Below, in pieces: positions 51,494 through 59,687 of a stretch of 64,000 nucleotides of DNA (the stretch's first letter is position 1; each line of letters begins with the position of its first letter). The notes below the pieces were generated by a model. It had not been told where the DNA came from. It saw nothing but the letters and a program-made list of their open reading frames with translations, and made no database searches. The stretch comes from Clostridia bacterium (GTDB taxonomy: Bacteria > Bacillota > Peptococcia > DRI-13 > UBA5745). The translations under genes were made by a program, and so were the position numbers. The DNA is taken from the NCBI GenBank assembly GCA_018434325.1, contig JAHDPO010000013.1, positions 1 through 64,000 of the forward strand, given 5' to 3'.

Positions 51494-52348
51494 GTGGCAT
51501 ATCAAAAAAGGCGGAACCTTGCTCCCAAGCTGATCGAGAGCTTTGCGGTCTACTTGCGGGAACAGGAAAGAAGCGGCTCGACCATCAAAAAATATAAGCG
51601 GGATCTCACTGCCCTCTGCGGTTTCCTCCAGGGCCAGCCCATTACCAAAAACGCCTTAATCGAATGGAAAGAGTCTTTGATCAAACAGTATGCCGCTGTC
51701 AGCGTCAACAGCATATTGGCGGCCGTTAATACCTTCCTGAACTTTGCCGGCTGGGGGGACTGCAAGGTTAAACCGTTAAAAATACAGAGAAACTTGTTTT
51801 GCCGGGAGGAAAAAGAGCTGAGCCGGGAGGAATACCTGCGCCTGGTTCAGGCCGCCGGCAGTATGGGCAACCAGCGCCTCAGCCTGGTGCTTCAGACAAT
51901 CTGCGCCACCGGCATACGGGTTTCGGAGTTGCAGTTCGTGACGGTGGAAGCGGTGCAAAAGGGCCGGGCCATAGTAAACTGCAAGGGTAAGACCCGCACC
52001 ATATTTCTGCCGGCAAAGCTCCGTAAAAGCCTTAGCCAATATATCCGCAAACAAAAAAGGCCCTCAGGGCCCGTATTCGTTACGAAAAGCGGTCAAGCTA
52101 TCGATCGCTCAAATATTTGGAGGGATATGAAAGCCTTGTGCGAAAAGGCGGCGGTGGAGCCGGGAAAAGTATTCCCTCATAACCTGCGTCACCTGTTTGC
52201 CCGGACTTATTATACGTTGGAAAAGGATTTGTTTCGGCTGGCCGATCTGCTGGGCCACTCCAGCGTCAATACCACCCGGATTTACACCATGGAAAGCGGT
52301 GTTGTCCACGCCAGGCAGATCGAGCATATGAGACTGGTGATCACATAA
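51494..52348 (+). CDS. Tyrosine recombinase (XerD/RecV-like), probable DNA invertase
   Basis: 284-aa site-specific recombinase. N-terminal SAM-like core-binding domain (1-95), catalytic domain with the complete set: Arg142 (TGIRVSEL), Lys166 (GKTR), His229-x-x-Arg232 (HNLR), His255 (LLGHSS) and nucleophile Tyr264 (TRIYT). It starts at GTG with GGAGG 8 nt upstream. No phage or plasmid genes lie nearby, so it is not an evident prophage integrase. Its stop codon is inside the left arm of a 23-bp inverted repeat bounding a promoter-bearing segment, so local DNA inversion is its likely job. Such recombinases (for example RecV of Clostridioides difficile) invert promoters controlling motility and c-di-GMP genes. 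Confidence 0.9.
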   Translation: MAYQKRRNLAPKLIESFAVYLREQERSGSTIKKYKRDLTALCGFLQGQPITKNALIEWKESLIKQYAAVSVNSILAAVNTFLNFAGWGDCKVKPLKIQRNLFCREEKELSREEYLRLVQAAGSMGNQRLSLVLQTICATGIRVSELQFVTVEAVQKGRAIVNCKGKTRTIFLPAKLRKSLSQYIRKQKRPSGPVFVTKSGQAIDRSNIWRDMKALCEKAAVEPGKVFPHNLRHLFARTYYTLEKDLFRLADLLGHSSVNTTRIYTMESGVVHARQIEHMRLVIT

Positions 52349-52503
52349 TTTTGATTTTGTTGTAATTACGCTTTTTTATGACAAGTCTCCAGGAAATTAT
52401 ATATCACACTGTATAAAAGGGCAAGCATTTATCTAGGTATTGCTTTTTTTATCTTGTAAAAACACCCCTTTCCGACGGAATACAACAAAATCAAAATTAT
52501 GTG
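52342..52503. other. Putative invertible DNA element (phase-variation switch)
   Basis: A perfect 23-bp inverted repeat, left 52342-52364 and right 52481-52503 (core TTTTGATTTTGTTG on the left), encloses 116 bp. The flanking bases on each side (52341/52504 and 52365/52480) do not match, so the repeat is exactly bounded. It lies between a tyrosine recombinase and an EAL gene and contains a promoter. The left arm overlaps the recombinase stop (TAA 52346-52348); because the arms are identical, inversion leaves the recombinase C terminus intact. Confidence 0.82.
52396..52424 (-). promoter_or_regulatory. Promoter inside the invertible segment (currently pointing away from the EAL gene)
   Basis: Minus-strand TTGCCC (52424-52419), 17-bp spacer, perfect TATAAT (52401-52396). 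As sequenced it would fire toward the recombinase 3' end, giving antisense RNA. After inversion it would point at the EAL-chemoreceptor operon. A weaker plus-strand candidate (ATGACA at 52378, 16 bp, TATATC) exists, so the present state may be low rather than zero. Confidence 0.65.
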
Positions 52504-52574
52504 GTAAATATCTTTCTTCTGAGGCGTTATTATGCGAAGGGCTAATTCTCCAGCTCTGTAAAAGGGGGCTTTTC

Positions 52575-53873
52575 TTGAAAGGAATAGAGGTGCTGACCGA
52601 TTATTTGACGGGTCTCCCCAATAGGTATGCTTTTGAAAAAGCCATAAGCCGGCTGCTGCAAAGAAGGTTTATGGCAGGCTATGCACTTTTAATTGATATC
52701 GATGATTTTAAGACAATTAATCAAGGCTTCGGCTATACTGCGGGAGATATCCTGATTATTAACTTTGCCCTCTTTTTGCAGTCGGCCTTGCCGCCGGCCT
52801 ATCGGATATTTCGCATGAACGGCGATGTCTTTGCCCTGATCAGCAACGAAACATCGCCCGACAAAATAATTGAAGATATGGAGGCGGTATTAAGCCGCTG
52901 TCAGTCTGCCTGGCCAATCGGCGGCAGGATGACTTTTTGCAGCGTAAGCATAGCGGCGGTTGCTTTTCCGGCCAACGGCAAGTCCCTTGACGAAATCGTC
53001 CGCAATCTGAACGATGCTTTATACCAGGCCCGCAAAAGCGGCAAGAATCAGCTGGCTATTTACAGCAAAGATGTGGAGAGCGTAGCGGATATTGTCATGA
53101 AACGCCGGGAAATGGAGGATATGCTTTTAGAAGCGGTGAAGGGGGGCTTTGAGGGCTTCCAATGCCATTACCAGCCCATTGTCTGCGCCGAAAGCGGCAG
53201 GATTCTAGGGGCGGAAGCGTTGCTGCGCTTTACCAGCAAATCCGGACGGATAATTGCCCCTATGTCCTTTATTCCTTTAGCGGAGCAAACAGGCTTAATT
53301 CTGCCCATCGGTCATTATGTATTAAGCAAGGCCTTTCACTTCTGCAAATCGGTAATCGAAGCCGGTCATCAAGACTTTCATATCAATATTAATCTTTCCG
53401 TCTGCCAGCTGGAAAACCCTTGTTTTGCCCAAATGGTTCTTAAAATGCTGCAGGAGCTGGCTATTCCCTATGCCAATATTGTCCTGGAAATAACCGAAAC
53501 CATGGCCGCTTCCAACATCGAGGGTATTCGCAATACCTGCAAACAACTGTTGGAGGCGGGGCTTCATATTGCTTTGGATGATTTCGGAACGGGCTACTCG
53601 TCTTTAAACATGATCCGCACCATGCCCGTTGACGGAATTAAAATTGACCGTACTTTCATCAAGGATCTGCTTTTCGACGAATACACCCTGTCGGTTATCC
53701 GGCTGATCACCGAGTTGAAGAGCAGACTGGGCATCACGGTTTATGCGGAGGGCGTCGAACAAAAGGAACAATTATCAAAATGCAGAGAGTTGGGGGTGAA
53801 TCTCATACAGGGGCACGTCTTTTATAAGGCCATGCCGGAACAAGAATTGCTTAGAATAATTCAGGACAGCTGA
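52575..53873 (+). CDS. GGDEF-EAL protein, probable c-di-GMP phosphodiesterase
   Basis: 432-aa cytosolic protein with no sensor or membrane part. GGDEF domain (1-170) begins LTDYLTGLPNRYAFEKA but its signature is NGDVF (82-86), so cyclase activity is unlikely; it may bind GTP as an activator. EAL domain (185-425) is complete: EALLRF (214), NINLS, LEITET (Glu305), LDDFGTGYSSL (Asp335-336), IKIDRTF (Lys356), YAEGVE, QGHVF. It should degrade c-di-GMP to pGpG. Start: TTG 52575 with AAAGGGGG 7 nt before; GTG 52590 is possible. The open frame back to 52440 runs into the right inverted-repeat arm and is not translated by any good site. Likely transcribed only when the switch is inverted; chemoreceptor gene 33 bp downstream. 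Confidence 0.9.
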   Translation: MKGIEVLTDYLTGLPNRYAFEKAISRLLQRRFMAGYALLIDIDDFKTINQGFGYTAGDILIINFALFLQSALPPAYRIFRMNGDVFALISNETSPDKIIEDMEAVLSRCQSAWPIGGRMTFCSVSIAAVAFPANGKSLDEIVRNLNDALYQARKSGKNQLAIYSKDVESVADIVMKRREMEDMLLEAVKGGFEGFQCHYQPIVCAESGRILGAEALLRFTSKSGRIIAPMSFIPLAEQTGLILPIGHYVLSKAFHFCKSVIEAGHQDFHININLSVCQLENPCFAQMVLKMLQELAIPYANIVLEITETMAASNIEGIRNTCKQLLEAGLHIALDDFGTGYSSLNMIRTMPVDGIKIDRTFIKDLLFDEYTLSVIRLITELKSRLGITVYAEGVEQKEQLSKCRELGVNLIQGHVFYKAMPEQELLRIIQDS

Positions 53874-53906
53874 ATCAGAGGAATTTAGATAGGAGAGAAT
53901 ATAGTC

Positions 53907-55610
53907 ATGTCAAGAATAAAACATTGGTTCCTAAACGCCAGGATCGGCGTTAAAATTACCTGGGGCTTTTTGTTGGTGGCTATAATTGCAGCGATAATTG
54001 GAGCGGTGGGGATCATCAGCTTGATGACTGTCGGCAACTCCTATCATATTGCTTATGCAGATTCTGTTGCGGCTTTGAGAAGTATGGAAAGAATTAGCTC
54101 TTCTTTTCAGGAAATCAGAGCCAATATGAATGAAATGATCCTGGCTGACGATAAGAAAGGCAAGGATGCCTGCGCCGCCAGTATAGCTGAACATCAAAAG
54201 ACCATTGCCGATAATTTGGCAGGGTATTATGGGATAATGGAAAAATATACGGCAGAAGAGGCGGCGGCGGAACTCCAGCTGCTTGCCGGGCTTGAAGCCT
54301 CCTTAAATGCCTTCAATGAGGAAACGATAAAATACGTCAACGGCATTGGCCAGACACAGCGCCGGGCGGAGGCCTTCCGCATGATCAGTGACGGCGGCGA
54401 ACTGCATAATCTGACCCAGGTAACCGAGGGCAATATTGTTGAACTGATTGATTACAATAATGATTATGCGGCGGCTCAGATTGACAGCAACGCTAAGCTG
54501 TCTTTGCAGGCCGAGCTTATTATGGCAGCCTGTCTGCTGATTGGCATCATTATGGCGGTGCTGATCGGCCTCTATATTTCTCGAAGCATATCCAGGCCTA
54601 TTCACGGGATCGTGAAGGTGACCGACAAGCTGGCCCTTGGCGATATCAATGTTAATGTGGACATAGACACGGCGGATGAAATCGGCATGCTGGCCAGATC
54701 CTTCCGCAATATGATCGAAAACATTCGCAGCCAGGCATTGGCCGCCGAAAAAATTGCCGATGGCGATCTGACTGTGGATGTAGCCGTCCGGTCGGCCGAC
54801 GATCTGCTTGGCCAAAAGCTTACGGAGCTGGTGCAAAAGAATAATCGGGCGATGATGAATATTGTTACTGCTGCCCAGCAGGTCAGCACTGGCTCCGAGC
54901 AGGTTTCCAGCGGCGCTCAAGCTCTGGCGGCCGGTTCCACAGAGCAGGCTGCTTCTGTGGAGGAGCTGAACGCCTCCATTGAAAGAATTGCCGAGCAGGC
55001 GGCGGAAAACCTGACCATTGTAAATACCTCCGCCGAATATTTAGCCCAGGCTGATGCGGGAATCAGCACGGGCAATCAATACATGGAACAACTATCCCAG
55101 GCCATGGCCGAAATCGGCGCCTCTTCCGGTCAAATTGCCAATATTACGAAGGTGATTGAGGATATTGCTTTCCAGACCAATATTCTTGCCTTGAATGCGG
55201 CTATTGAAGCAGCCCGGGCCGGTAATGCCGGCAAAGGCTTTGCCGTGGTGGCCGACGAGGTGCGCAACCTGGCCGCCAAATCGGCGGAAGCAGCCAAGCA
55301 GACGGGCCAGCTGATCCAGGCTTCCGTTACCACTGTGGCCAGGGGCACGGAAATGACGGCTCAGACAGCCCGGATTTTGCAGGATGTAGGGGTGAAAGCC
55401 GGCCAAGTCACCGAAAGCTTTGGCAAAATTGAAGCGTCCTCCAAGGAGCAGGCCGGGGCCATCAAGCAGATCAGGGACGGTTTGGGACAGGTGTCTGACG
55501 TTGTGCAGACCAACGCCGCCACCGCCGAGGAAAACTCCGCCACTGCCGAGGAAATGTCGGCCCAGGCCTTGACCCTGCGTCAAGAGGTCGGCAAATTTAA
55601 GCTGAGATAA
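53907..55610 (+). CDS. Methyl-accepting chemotaxis protein with four-helix-bundle sensor
   Basis: 567-aa chemoreceptor. TM1 about 14-40, all-helical ligand domain of the 4HB_MCP type (41-205), TM2 about 206-230, HAMP ([29 protein letters not shown]), signalling tip [44 protein letters not shown] upstream of the ATG. It is close behind the EAL gene with no terminator between, so it should be co-expressed from the invertible promoter, linking chemosensing to c-di-GMP turnover. Confidence 0.93.
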   Translation: MSRIKHWFLNARIGVKITWGFLLVAIIAAIIGAVGIISLMTVGNSYHIAYADSVAALRSMERISSSFQEIRANMNEMILADDKKGKDACAASIAEHQKTIADNLAGYYGIMEKYTAEEAAAELQLLAGLEASLNAFNEETIKYVNGIGQTQRRAEAFRMISDGGELHNLTQVTEGNIVELIDYNNDYAAAQIDSNAKLSLQAELIMAACLLIGIIMAVLIGLYISRSISRPIHGIVKVTDKLALGDINVNVDIDTADEIGMLARSFRNMIENIRSQALAAEKIADGDLTVDVAVRSADDLLGQKLTELVQKNNRAMMNIVTAAQQVSTGSEQVSSGAQALAAGSTEQAASVEELNASIERIAEQAAENLTIVNTSAEYLAQADAGISTGNQYMEQLSQAMAEIGASSGQIANITKVIEDIAFQTNILALNAAIEAARAGNAGKGFAVVADEVRNLAAKSAEAAKQTGQLIQASVTTVARGTEMTAQTARILQDVGVKAGQVTESFGKIEASSKEQAGAIKQIRDGLGQVSDVVQTNAATAEENSATAEEMSAQALTLRQEVGKFKLR

Positions 55611-55683
55611 TGGGGCAATTATCATAAATCGGAATATTGCAGGATAAATTATAAATTAAATCGGAATAGATCGGAATAACAAT

Positions 55684-55727
55684 GTACCCAATATAGCTTA
55701 AAATGCGCTGTATTGGGTACTTTTTTT
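55684..55727 (+). terminator. Terminator of the EAL-chemoreceptor operon
   Basis: GTACCCAATA pairs with TATTGGGTAC, then seven Ts. Confidence 0.9.
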
Positions 55728-55738
55728 ACTTTTTTAAC

Positions 55739-55767
55739 TTGTCTGCTGTCGAAATATTAGATACAAT
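55739..55767 (+). promoter_or_regulatory. Promoter of the second chemoreceptor gene
   Basis: TTGTCT (55739-55744), 17 bp, TACAAT (55762-55767), about 80 bp before the start. It follows the previous terminator directly, so this chemoreceptor is independent of the switch. Confidence 0.6.
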
Positions 55768-55848
55768 GAACAAGGAATATTCTAAGGCGGCAATACATTT
55801 CATGGATTCAAGAATTTTCATGATTTTCAGACAAGAGGTGTATGGGAA

Positions 55849-57543
55849 TTGATAAAGCAATATGGGTTTTTCAAAAGCATCACAGGTAAAATTTCCTGCA
55901 TGGCCATCGCTATCGCATTGTTTAGTACAATATTTATGGGGATATTCAGCTACGTCTTTTTTCGGGAGAATTCTGTTGAGGCCAGCGCCCGGCAAGCCAT
56001 GACTATTGCCGATACGGTAGCCGCCGCTATCGATAAGGAGCAGTTTGAGCTGATTCTGGAAGCCGGCCAGGGAAATGATTATTTACAAAAGGTGCAGCAT
56101 TTTATCAGTGAGACGGCCGCTGCTGCAGGAGCAACCTATCTCTATGTTTTGGATAGTCGTTACGATCAGAGCGTTTATTATTTTGCCGACGCCGATATTC
56201 CCGGCGAAGAAGCCTTGGGGCTATTGGCTGAAGAACCGGCCAGTGCTTTTGCCGATGAAATGTTTGCCACCATCAGCAGCGGCCTTCCTTCATTTACTTC
56301 TATTTATGATTCGGAAGGTTTTGGCTATATGGTCTCCGGCTTTTCACCGATCATCAATTCCGGCGGGCAAGTAATCGGCGTTGTGGGCGTGGACTTGGGT
56401 GTCGACGACGTGCTGAAAAACAGCAATAGCTTTGCCGCTATTTTGCTGGCCATCGGCCTTATTACCACGGTTATCTACTGTATGTTTTCCCTGTTCCTGA
56501 CCCGCCGCATCATCAGCCGGCCCATTGGCCGGCTGATCGAGGCTTCGGAGCAGATGGCCCGGGGCGACATGGATATTCAATTAACCAGCGCCTTCGAGGA
56601 CGAAATCGGTATGCTGACGAAGGCTCTCCAGCAAATGGCCGAAAGCACTCAAGGTCAGATTCTTACGCTAAAAGCTATTGCCGAAGGCGACCTTTCCGTC
56701 CAGGTGACGCCTCGCAGCGATAAGGATTCTCTGGGCATTGCCATGCAGAGCACCATTGAGACCCTTAGCAAGATGCTGGCGCAGATTCGCTGGAGTGCCG
56801 ATCAGGTATCTCTGGGAGCTGGGCAGATTGCCAAGGGCGCTCAGATATTGGCCGACAGCTCGATGGAGCAGTCTTCCGTAGTTGAGGAGCTTTCGGCTGA
56901 AATTTCCCAGGTGGCGGAGAAGACCAGGCAAAATAAAGATCTGGCGGAGCAGGCCGCCGCCGTGGCCAATGCCATCAGGGATAATGCGGAAACAGGCTCC
57001 CGGCAAATGACGCGGATGATCGAGGCTGTGCAGGATATTGAAGAGGCCGGCCATTCCATCTATAAAGTGATCAAGGTTACCCAGGATATTGCTTTCCAGA
57101 CCAACATTCTGGCTTTGAATGCTTCTATTGAAGCCGCCCGGGCCGGTCAGCACGGCAAAGGTTTTGCGGTGGTGGCCGACGAGGTGCGCAGTCTGGCTCT
57201 GCAAAGTGCGGAGGCTGCTGAAAGCATTCGGCAGCTGGTGGAAAATTCTCTGGATAAATCAAAACTGGGGGTTCAGATTGCCCGGGAGACAGGCTCTTCA
57301 TTCAGCGGCATTGTGGAGGGCATCAATGAAAGCAGCAAGCTGGTCGGTGAGATACCTGCCGCCTCTCAGGAGCAAAGTATGGTAATTGATCATATCTATT
57401 CAGGCATCAATCAGGTGGCGGGAATTGTACAGCAAAACTCGGCTACGGCCCAGGAAAGCGCCGCTTCCGGCGAGATTTTGAGCCGCCAGTCCGGCCAAAT
57501 GCAGGGCCTGGTTTCCCGCTTCCGTTTGGCAGACCAACAATAG
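55849..57543 (+). CDS. Methyl-accepting chemotaxis protein with single-Cache-like sensor
   Basis: 564-aa chemoreceptor. TM1 about 13-37, extracytoplasmic sensor 38-192 with Cache/PAS-like features ([53 protein letters not shown]), TM2 about 194-219, HAMP, signalling tip [42 protein letters not shown] 55849 is the start: AGAGGTG 8 nt upstream; the nearby ATG at 55842 is out of frame. Cache sensors usually bind amino or organic acids. Confidence 0.9.
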   Translation: MIKQYGFFKSITGKISCMAIAIALFSTIFMGIFSYVFFRENSVEASARQAMTIADTVAAAIDKEQFELILEAGQGNDYLQKVQHFISETAAAAGATYLYVLDSRYDQSVYYFADADIPGEEALGLLAEEPASAFADEMFATISSGLPSFTSIYDSEGFGYMVSGFSPIINSGGQVIGVVGVDLGVDDVLKNSNSFAAILLAIGLITTVIYCMFSLFLTRRIISRPIGRLIEASEQMARGDMDIQLTSAFEDEIGMLTKALQQMAESTQGQILTLKAIAEGDLSVQVTPRSDKDSLGIAMQSTIETLSKMLAQIRWSADQVSLGAGQIAKGAQILADSSMEQSSVVEELSAEISQVAEKTRQNKDLAEQAAAVANAIRDNAETGSRQMTRMIEAVQDIEEAGHSIYKVIKVTQDIAFQTNILALNASIEAARAGQHGKGFAVVADEVRSLALQSAEAAESIRQLVENSLDKSKLGVQIARETGSSFSGIVEGINESSKLVGEIPAASQEQSMVIDHIYSGINQVAGIVQQNSATAQESAASGEILSRQSGQMQGLVSRFRLADQQ

Positions 57544-57693
57544 GCTTTGGCTTTATTGACAGGAATCTATTCCTTTACATCTGATCATAATATATAAAAG
57601 CGGAGTTTATTCCATTATGGTTTTACTTTTCCCTTCAATCCTACGGACTCAATCCTGCAGATGTTCCGCTATCCTGAGATATTAGGGTGCAGA

Positions 57694-57937
57694 TGTACAA
57701 TTTTTGCGGTTGTATACGTTTTCCGGATTCGGCCTGTACAATTTTTGCGTTTGTGGGTGAATTGCAGCAGCAACTGGCCCCTCTTTTAGCCAAATCGAGG
57801 CTTATTTTAGCCAAGCTCAGGCTATTTTGTGCAATTTCTTCGTTTGTGAGGGAATGCTTGCCCTGCATTTCACCTACAAACGCAATTTTTGTACACCCTG
57901 CCCCGGCCAATTGACCACAAACGCAATTTTTGTACAA
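57694..57937. repeat. Cluster of TGTACAATTTTTGCG-type repeats, two forward and two with inverted flanks
   Basis: Forward copies: TGTACAATTTTTGCG at 57694 and 57735, each followed by a GTTTGTGGG-like tail in the second. A degraded one, TGTGCAATTTCTTCGTTTGT, at 57829. Opposite copies: ACAAACGCAATTTTTGTACA at 57876 and 57918. The flanks are inverted, yet the CAATTTTTG core keeps the same strand in all copies. Between them AGCCAA units repeat with a 26-bp offset (CTTTTAGCCAA, ATTTTAGCCAA). ORFs here are chance products. The rest of 57544-58071 shows nothing further. Confidence 0.75.
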
Positions 57938-58071
57938 GCTACCGCCGCCAAGGGTTCACTAACAGCAGTACCGGGAGTCATCGTTGTATTGTTCTATTGA
58001 CGCGGCGGCGGCCAATGCTCCATGAATTCGCCAACTTTTTGCTTATCTAAATGACATTGGGCTGCCTGCCG

Positions 58072-59088
58072 TCAGCTCTTCTTTTTTTGGGCTGCCAGGG
58101 AATTGCGCTCCCAAAAGACATTATGGGCGTAGCCTTGAATGGAGCTGTCCTCCTCGGCCATTTCCAGCCGCTTGGCCGTTAAGGCGCAGTACTGGGCTTC
58201 TTTTTCAACACCGACATAATGGCGTCCCAGCTTTTTAGCCACGACGCAAGCCGTGCCGGCGCCGCAAAAAGGATCGAGAATGATCCCGTCCTCGTCTGAA
58301 CTGGCCAGGATCAGCTTAGCATAAAGCTTTTCCGGCTTTTGCGTGGGATGGTCGGTGTTTTCCGCCATGGACCAATAAGGAATAGAAATATCCTCCCAAA
58401 AATTCGAGGGATAGGTGTCCCGATAATTGCCTTCGGCCGTTTCCTGCCAATCCTTTGGCCGGCCGTCCACACGGTAAGGGGCGATGACCTTGCGGCGCTG
58501 TTTGACGGCTCCAACATTAAAGATGTAATCCTTGGATACTGTGGCAAACCAGATATCTTCCATGGCATTTTTCCAGTTGGACAAAGAGCCCCGGCCCTTT
58601 TCCCGCTGCCAGGTGATGCGGTTTTGCACAATGAAAAAGTCGCTGAGGATTGGGCCGATGAGCAGGCTGCTTTTCCAATCGCAGCATACGTAAATGGAGG
58701 CCGTCTCTTTAAGCGTATGGCGGAGGCTTTCCAGCCATTTGCGGGTGAAGGTCTCATAATCCGCCGCCGCCATTTTCCGAAATTTGCTGGTGCTGAAGGT
58801 TTTATCCAGATTGTAAGGTGGATCCACGATCAGCAGATCCACAAATCGGCTGGGCAACTGCGAGAATATATTGAAGCAATCGCCGCAAATGATTTGGTCA
58901 AGACTGCTCTGGTTTTCGGCAAGGCTGCTGCCTGAGAGGATTTCGTCTTCCCGCAGGCAGCGGCTCAAATACAGCTTTTCCTCATCGGGAGTCAACACTA
59001 TGGTTTTATTGCGCTTTGCTCGTTGTTTTTCCGTCACGTTGTCGGCCGCACCCCGCTTTCCTATTATCAATACCACCCTTTTACGCAT
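58072..59088 (-). CDS. Orphan beta-class DNA methyltransferase
   Basis: 338-aa S-adenosylmethionine-dependent N6-adenine or N4-cytosine methylase. The catalytic motif IV DPPYNLDK (about 89-96) comes before the SAM-binding motif I DPFCGAGTACVVA (about 270), the beta-class order. The target recognition region lies between (about 130-250). No restriction endonuclease is next to it, so it is a solitary methylase, possibly regulatory. N-terminal 45 residues are basic and may help DNA binding. Divergent from the yjfB-like gene. Confidence 0.88.
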   Translation of the reverse strand: MRKRVVLIIGKRGAADNVTEKQRAKRNKTIVLTPDEEKLYLSRCLREDEILSGSSLAENQSSLDQIICGDCFNIFSQLPSRFVDLLIVDPPYNLDKTFSTSKFRKMAAADYETFTRKWLESLRHTLKETASIYVCCDWKSSLLIGPILSDFFIVQNRITWQREKGRGSLSNWKNAMEDIWFATVSKDYIFNVGAVKQRRKVIAPYRVDGRPKDWQETAEGNYRDTYPSNFWEDISIPYWSMAENTDHPTQKPEKLYAKLILASSDEDGIILDPFCGAGTACVVAKKLGRHYVGVEKEAQYCALTAKRLEMAEEDSSIQGYAHNVFWERNSLAAQKKKS

Positions 59089-59115
59089 ATGTCAAGAATA
59101 GTTGCCCTCTTAAGC

Positions 59116-59145
59116 TTGCATTCTTGCTGCAAAGCATAGTATAAT
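59116..59145 (+). promoter_or_regulatory. Promoter of the yjfB-like gene
   Basis: TTGCAT (59116-59121), 18 bp, perfect TATAAT (59140-59145). It implies a transcript start near 59152 and so excludes the in-frame start at 59147. Confidence 0.6.
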
Positions 59146-59194
59146 TTTGGTAGGAATGATTTTAACAGAGATCAATAAAGAAAAAGGTGATTTT

Positions 59195-59389
59195 ATGGAG
59201 ATTGAAGCAATTGCTGCTGTCAGTATGGAGATGAGCATGGCCAAGACCGCCGCTGCCGTGGATATTGCGGTGACTAAGAAGGTCATGGATTTGCAGCAGA
59301 CCATGGCTGCCGGTCTGATCGAAAGCCTGGAATCGGCTATACCTGCACCGCCCTCTTCTTTTGGGCATAAGCTGGATGTATTGGCATAA
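59195..59389 (+). CDS. YjfB-like putative motility protein
   Basis: 64-aa soluble protein, Met- and Ala-rich amphipathic helices (IEAIAAVSMEMSMAKTAAAVDIAVTKKVMDLQQTMAAGLIESL), matching the small YjfB family of Firmicutes, often under flagellar sigma-D control, function unknown. ATG 59195 has AAAGGTGA upstream. Its stop lies within a 19-bp tandem repeat (59372-59428). Confidence 0.8.
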   Translation: MEIEAIAAVSMEMSMAKTAAAVDIAVTKKVMDLQQTMAAGLIESLESAIPAPPSSFGHKLDVLA

Positions 59390-59428
59390 CCCGGATGTAT
59401 TGAGATAACCCGGATGGCCGGCATAATG
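59372..59428 (+). repeat. 19-bp tandem repeat spanning the yjfB stop codon
   Basis: CTGGATGTATTGGCATAAC (59372-59390), CCGGATGTATTGAGATAAC (59391-59409) and a degenerate third unit CCGGATGGCCGGCATAATG (59410-59428). The first unit ends the gene; the later ones lie beyond the stop. Likely replication slippage at the gene end. Confidence 0.75.
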
Positions 59429-59476
59429 CACCGGCTATCTTGGCATAATAATATAGTAATGAAAGGAAGTGAGCCA

Positions 59477-59587
59477 ATGGACGGCAACCCTCAATGTATT
59501 TTTTATGATCCCAAACCCCAAAGCGAAACGAGCAACCAATTCGTCGGCGTTTATTGCGGGCTGTTTTCCATTGCGCTTTTAGGCTAA
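59477..59587 (+). CDS. Small ORF encoding a 36-aa Cys-containing peptide
   Basis: ATG with AAAGGAAGTGAG 5 nt upstream; product begins MDGNPQCIFYDPKPQSETSN and ends in the hydrophobic FVGVYCGLFSIALLG. It has two cysteines (7 and 27). It lies between yjfB and a terminator, so it could be co-transcribed with yjfB. No family recognised; too short to be sure it is real, but the ribosome site is good and no longer overlapping ORF competes. Confidence 0.5.
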   Translation: MDGNPQCIFYDPKPQSETSNQFVGVYCGLFSIALLG

Positions 59588-59609
59588 TGGTTTAATCTGC
59601 CTGTATTCC

Positions 59610-59636
59610 TGCCGTCTGTTGGGACGGCATTTTTTT
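59610..59636 (+). terminator. Terminator between the small ORF and the Mg2+ ATPase gene
   Basis: TGCCGTC/GACGGCA stem, 6-nt loop, seven Ts. It ends the yjfB transcript, or attenuates mgtA if that gene is read from the same promoter. Confidence 0.8.
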
Positions 59637-59687
59637 ATGCCCTTTTATCGTTTTGCTGGAGAATTCAAAAAGAAAGGAATGATTCCA

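Noticed and set aside
51494-52348. Prophage or integrative-element integrase
   Set aside because: No phage, plasmid or tRNA attachment-site features nearby; flanking genes are chromosomal and the inverted repeat is adjacent, favouring a local invertase.
52440-52574. N-terminal extension of the EAL protein
   Set aside because: It would be encoded within the invertible segment and the right repeat arm and changes on inversion; the GGDEF fold starts right after TTG 52575, which has a good ribosome site.
54303-54920. 205-aa antisense ORF in the chemoreceptor gene
   Set aside because: Pure reverse-strand shadow; the plus-strand chemoreceptor domains are unmistakable.
59588-59687. Mg2+-sensing (ykoK-type) riboswitch ahead of mgtA
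   Set aside because: The leader is only about 100 nt and shows just a terminator hairpin; M-box elements are longer with several conserved helices.
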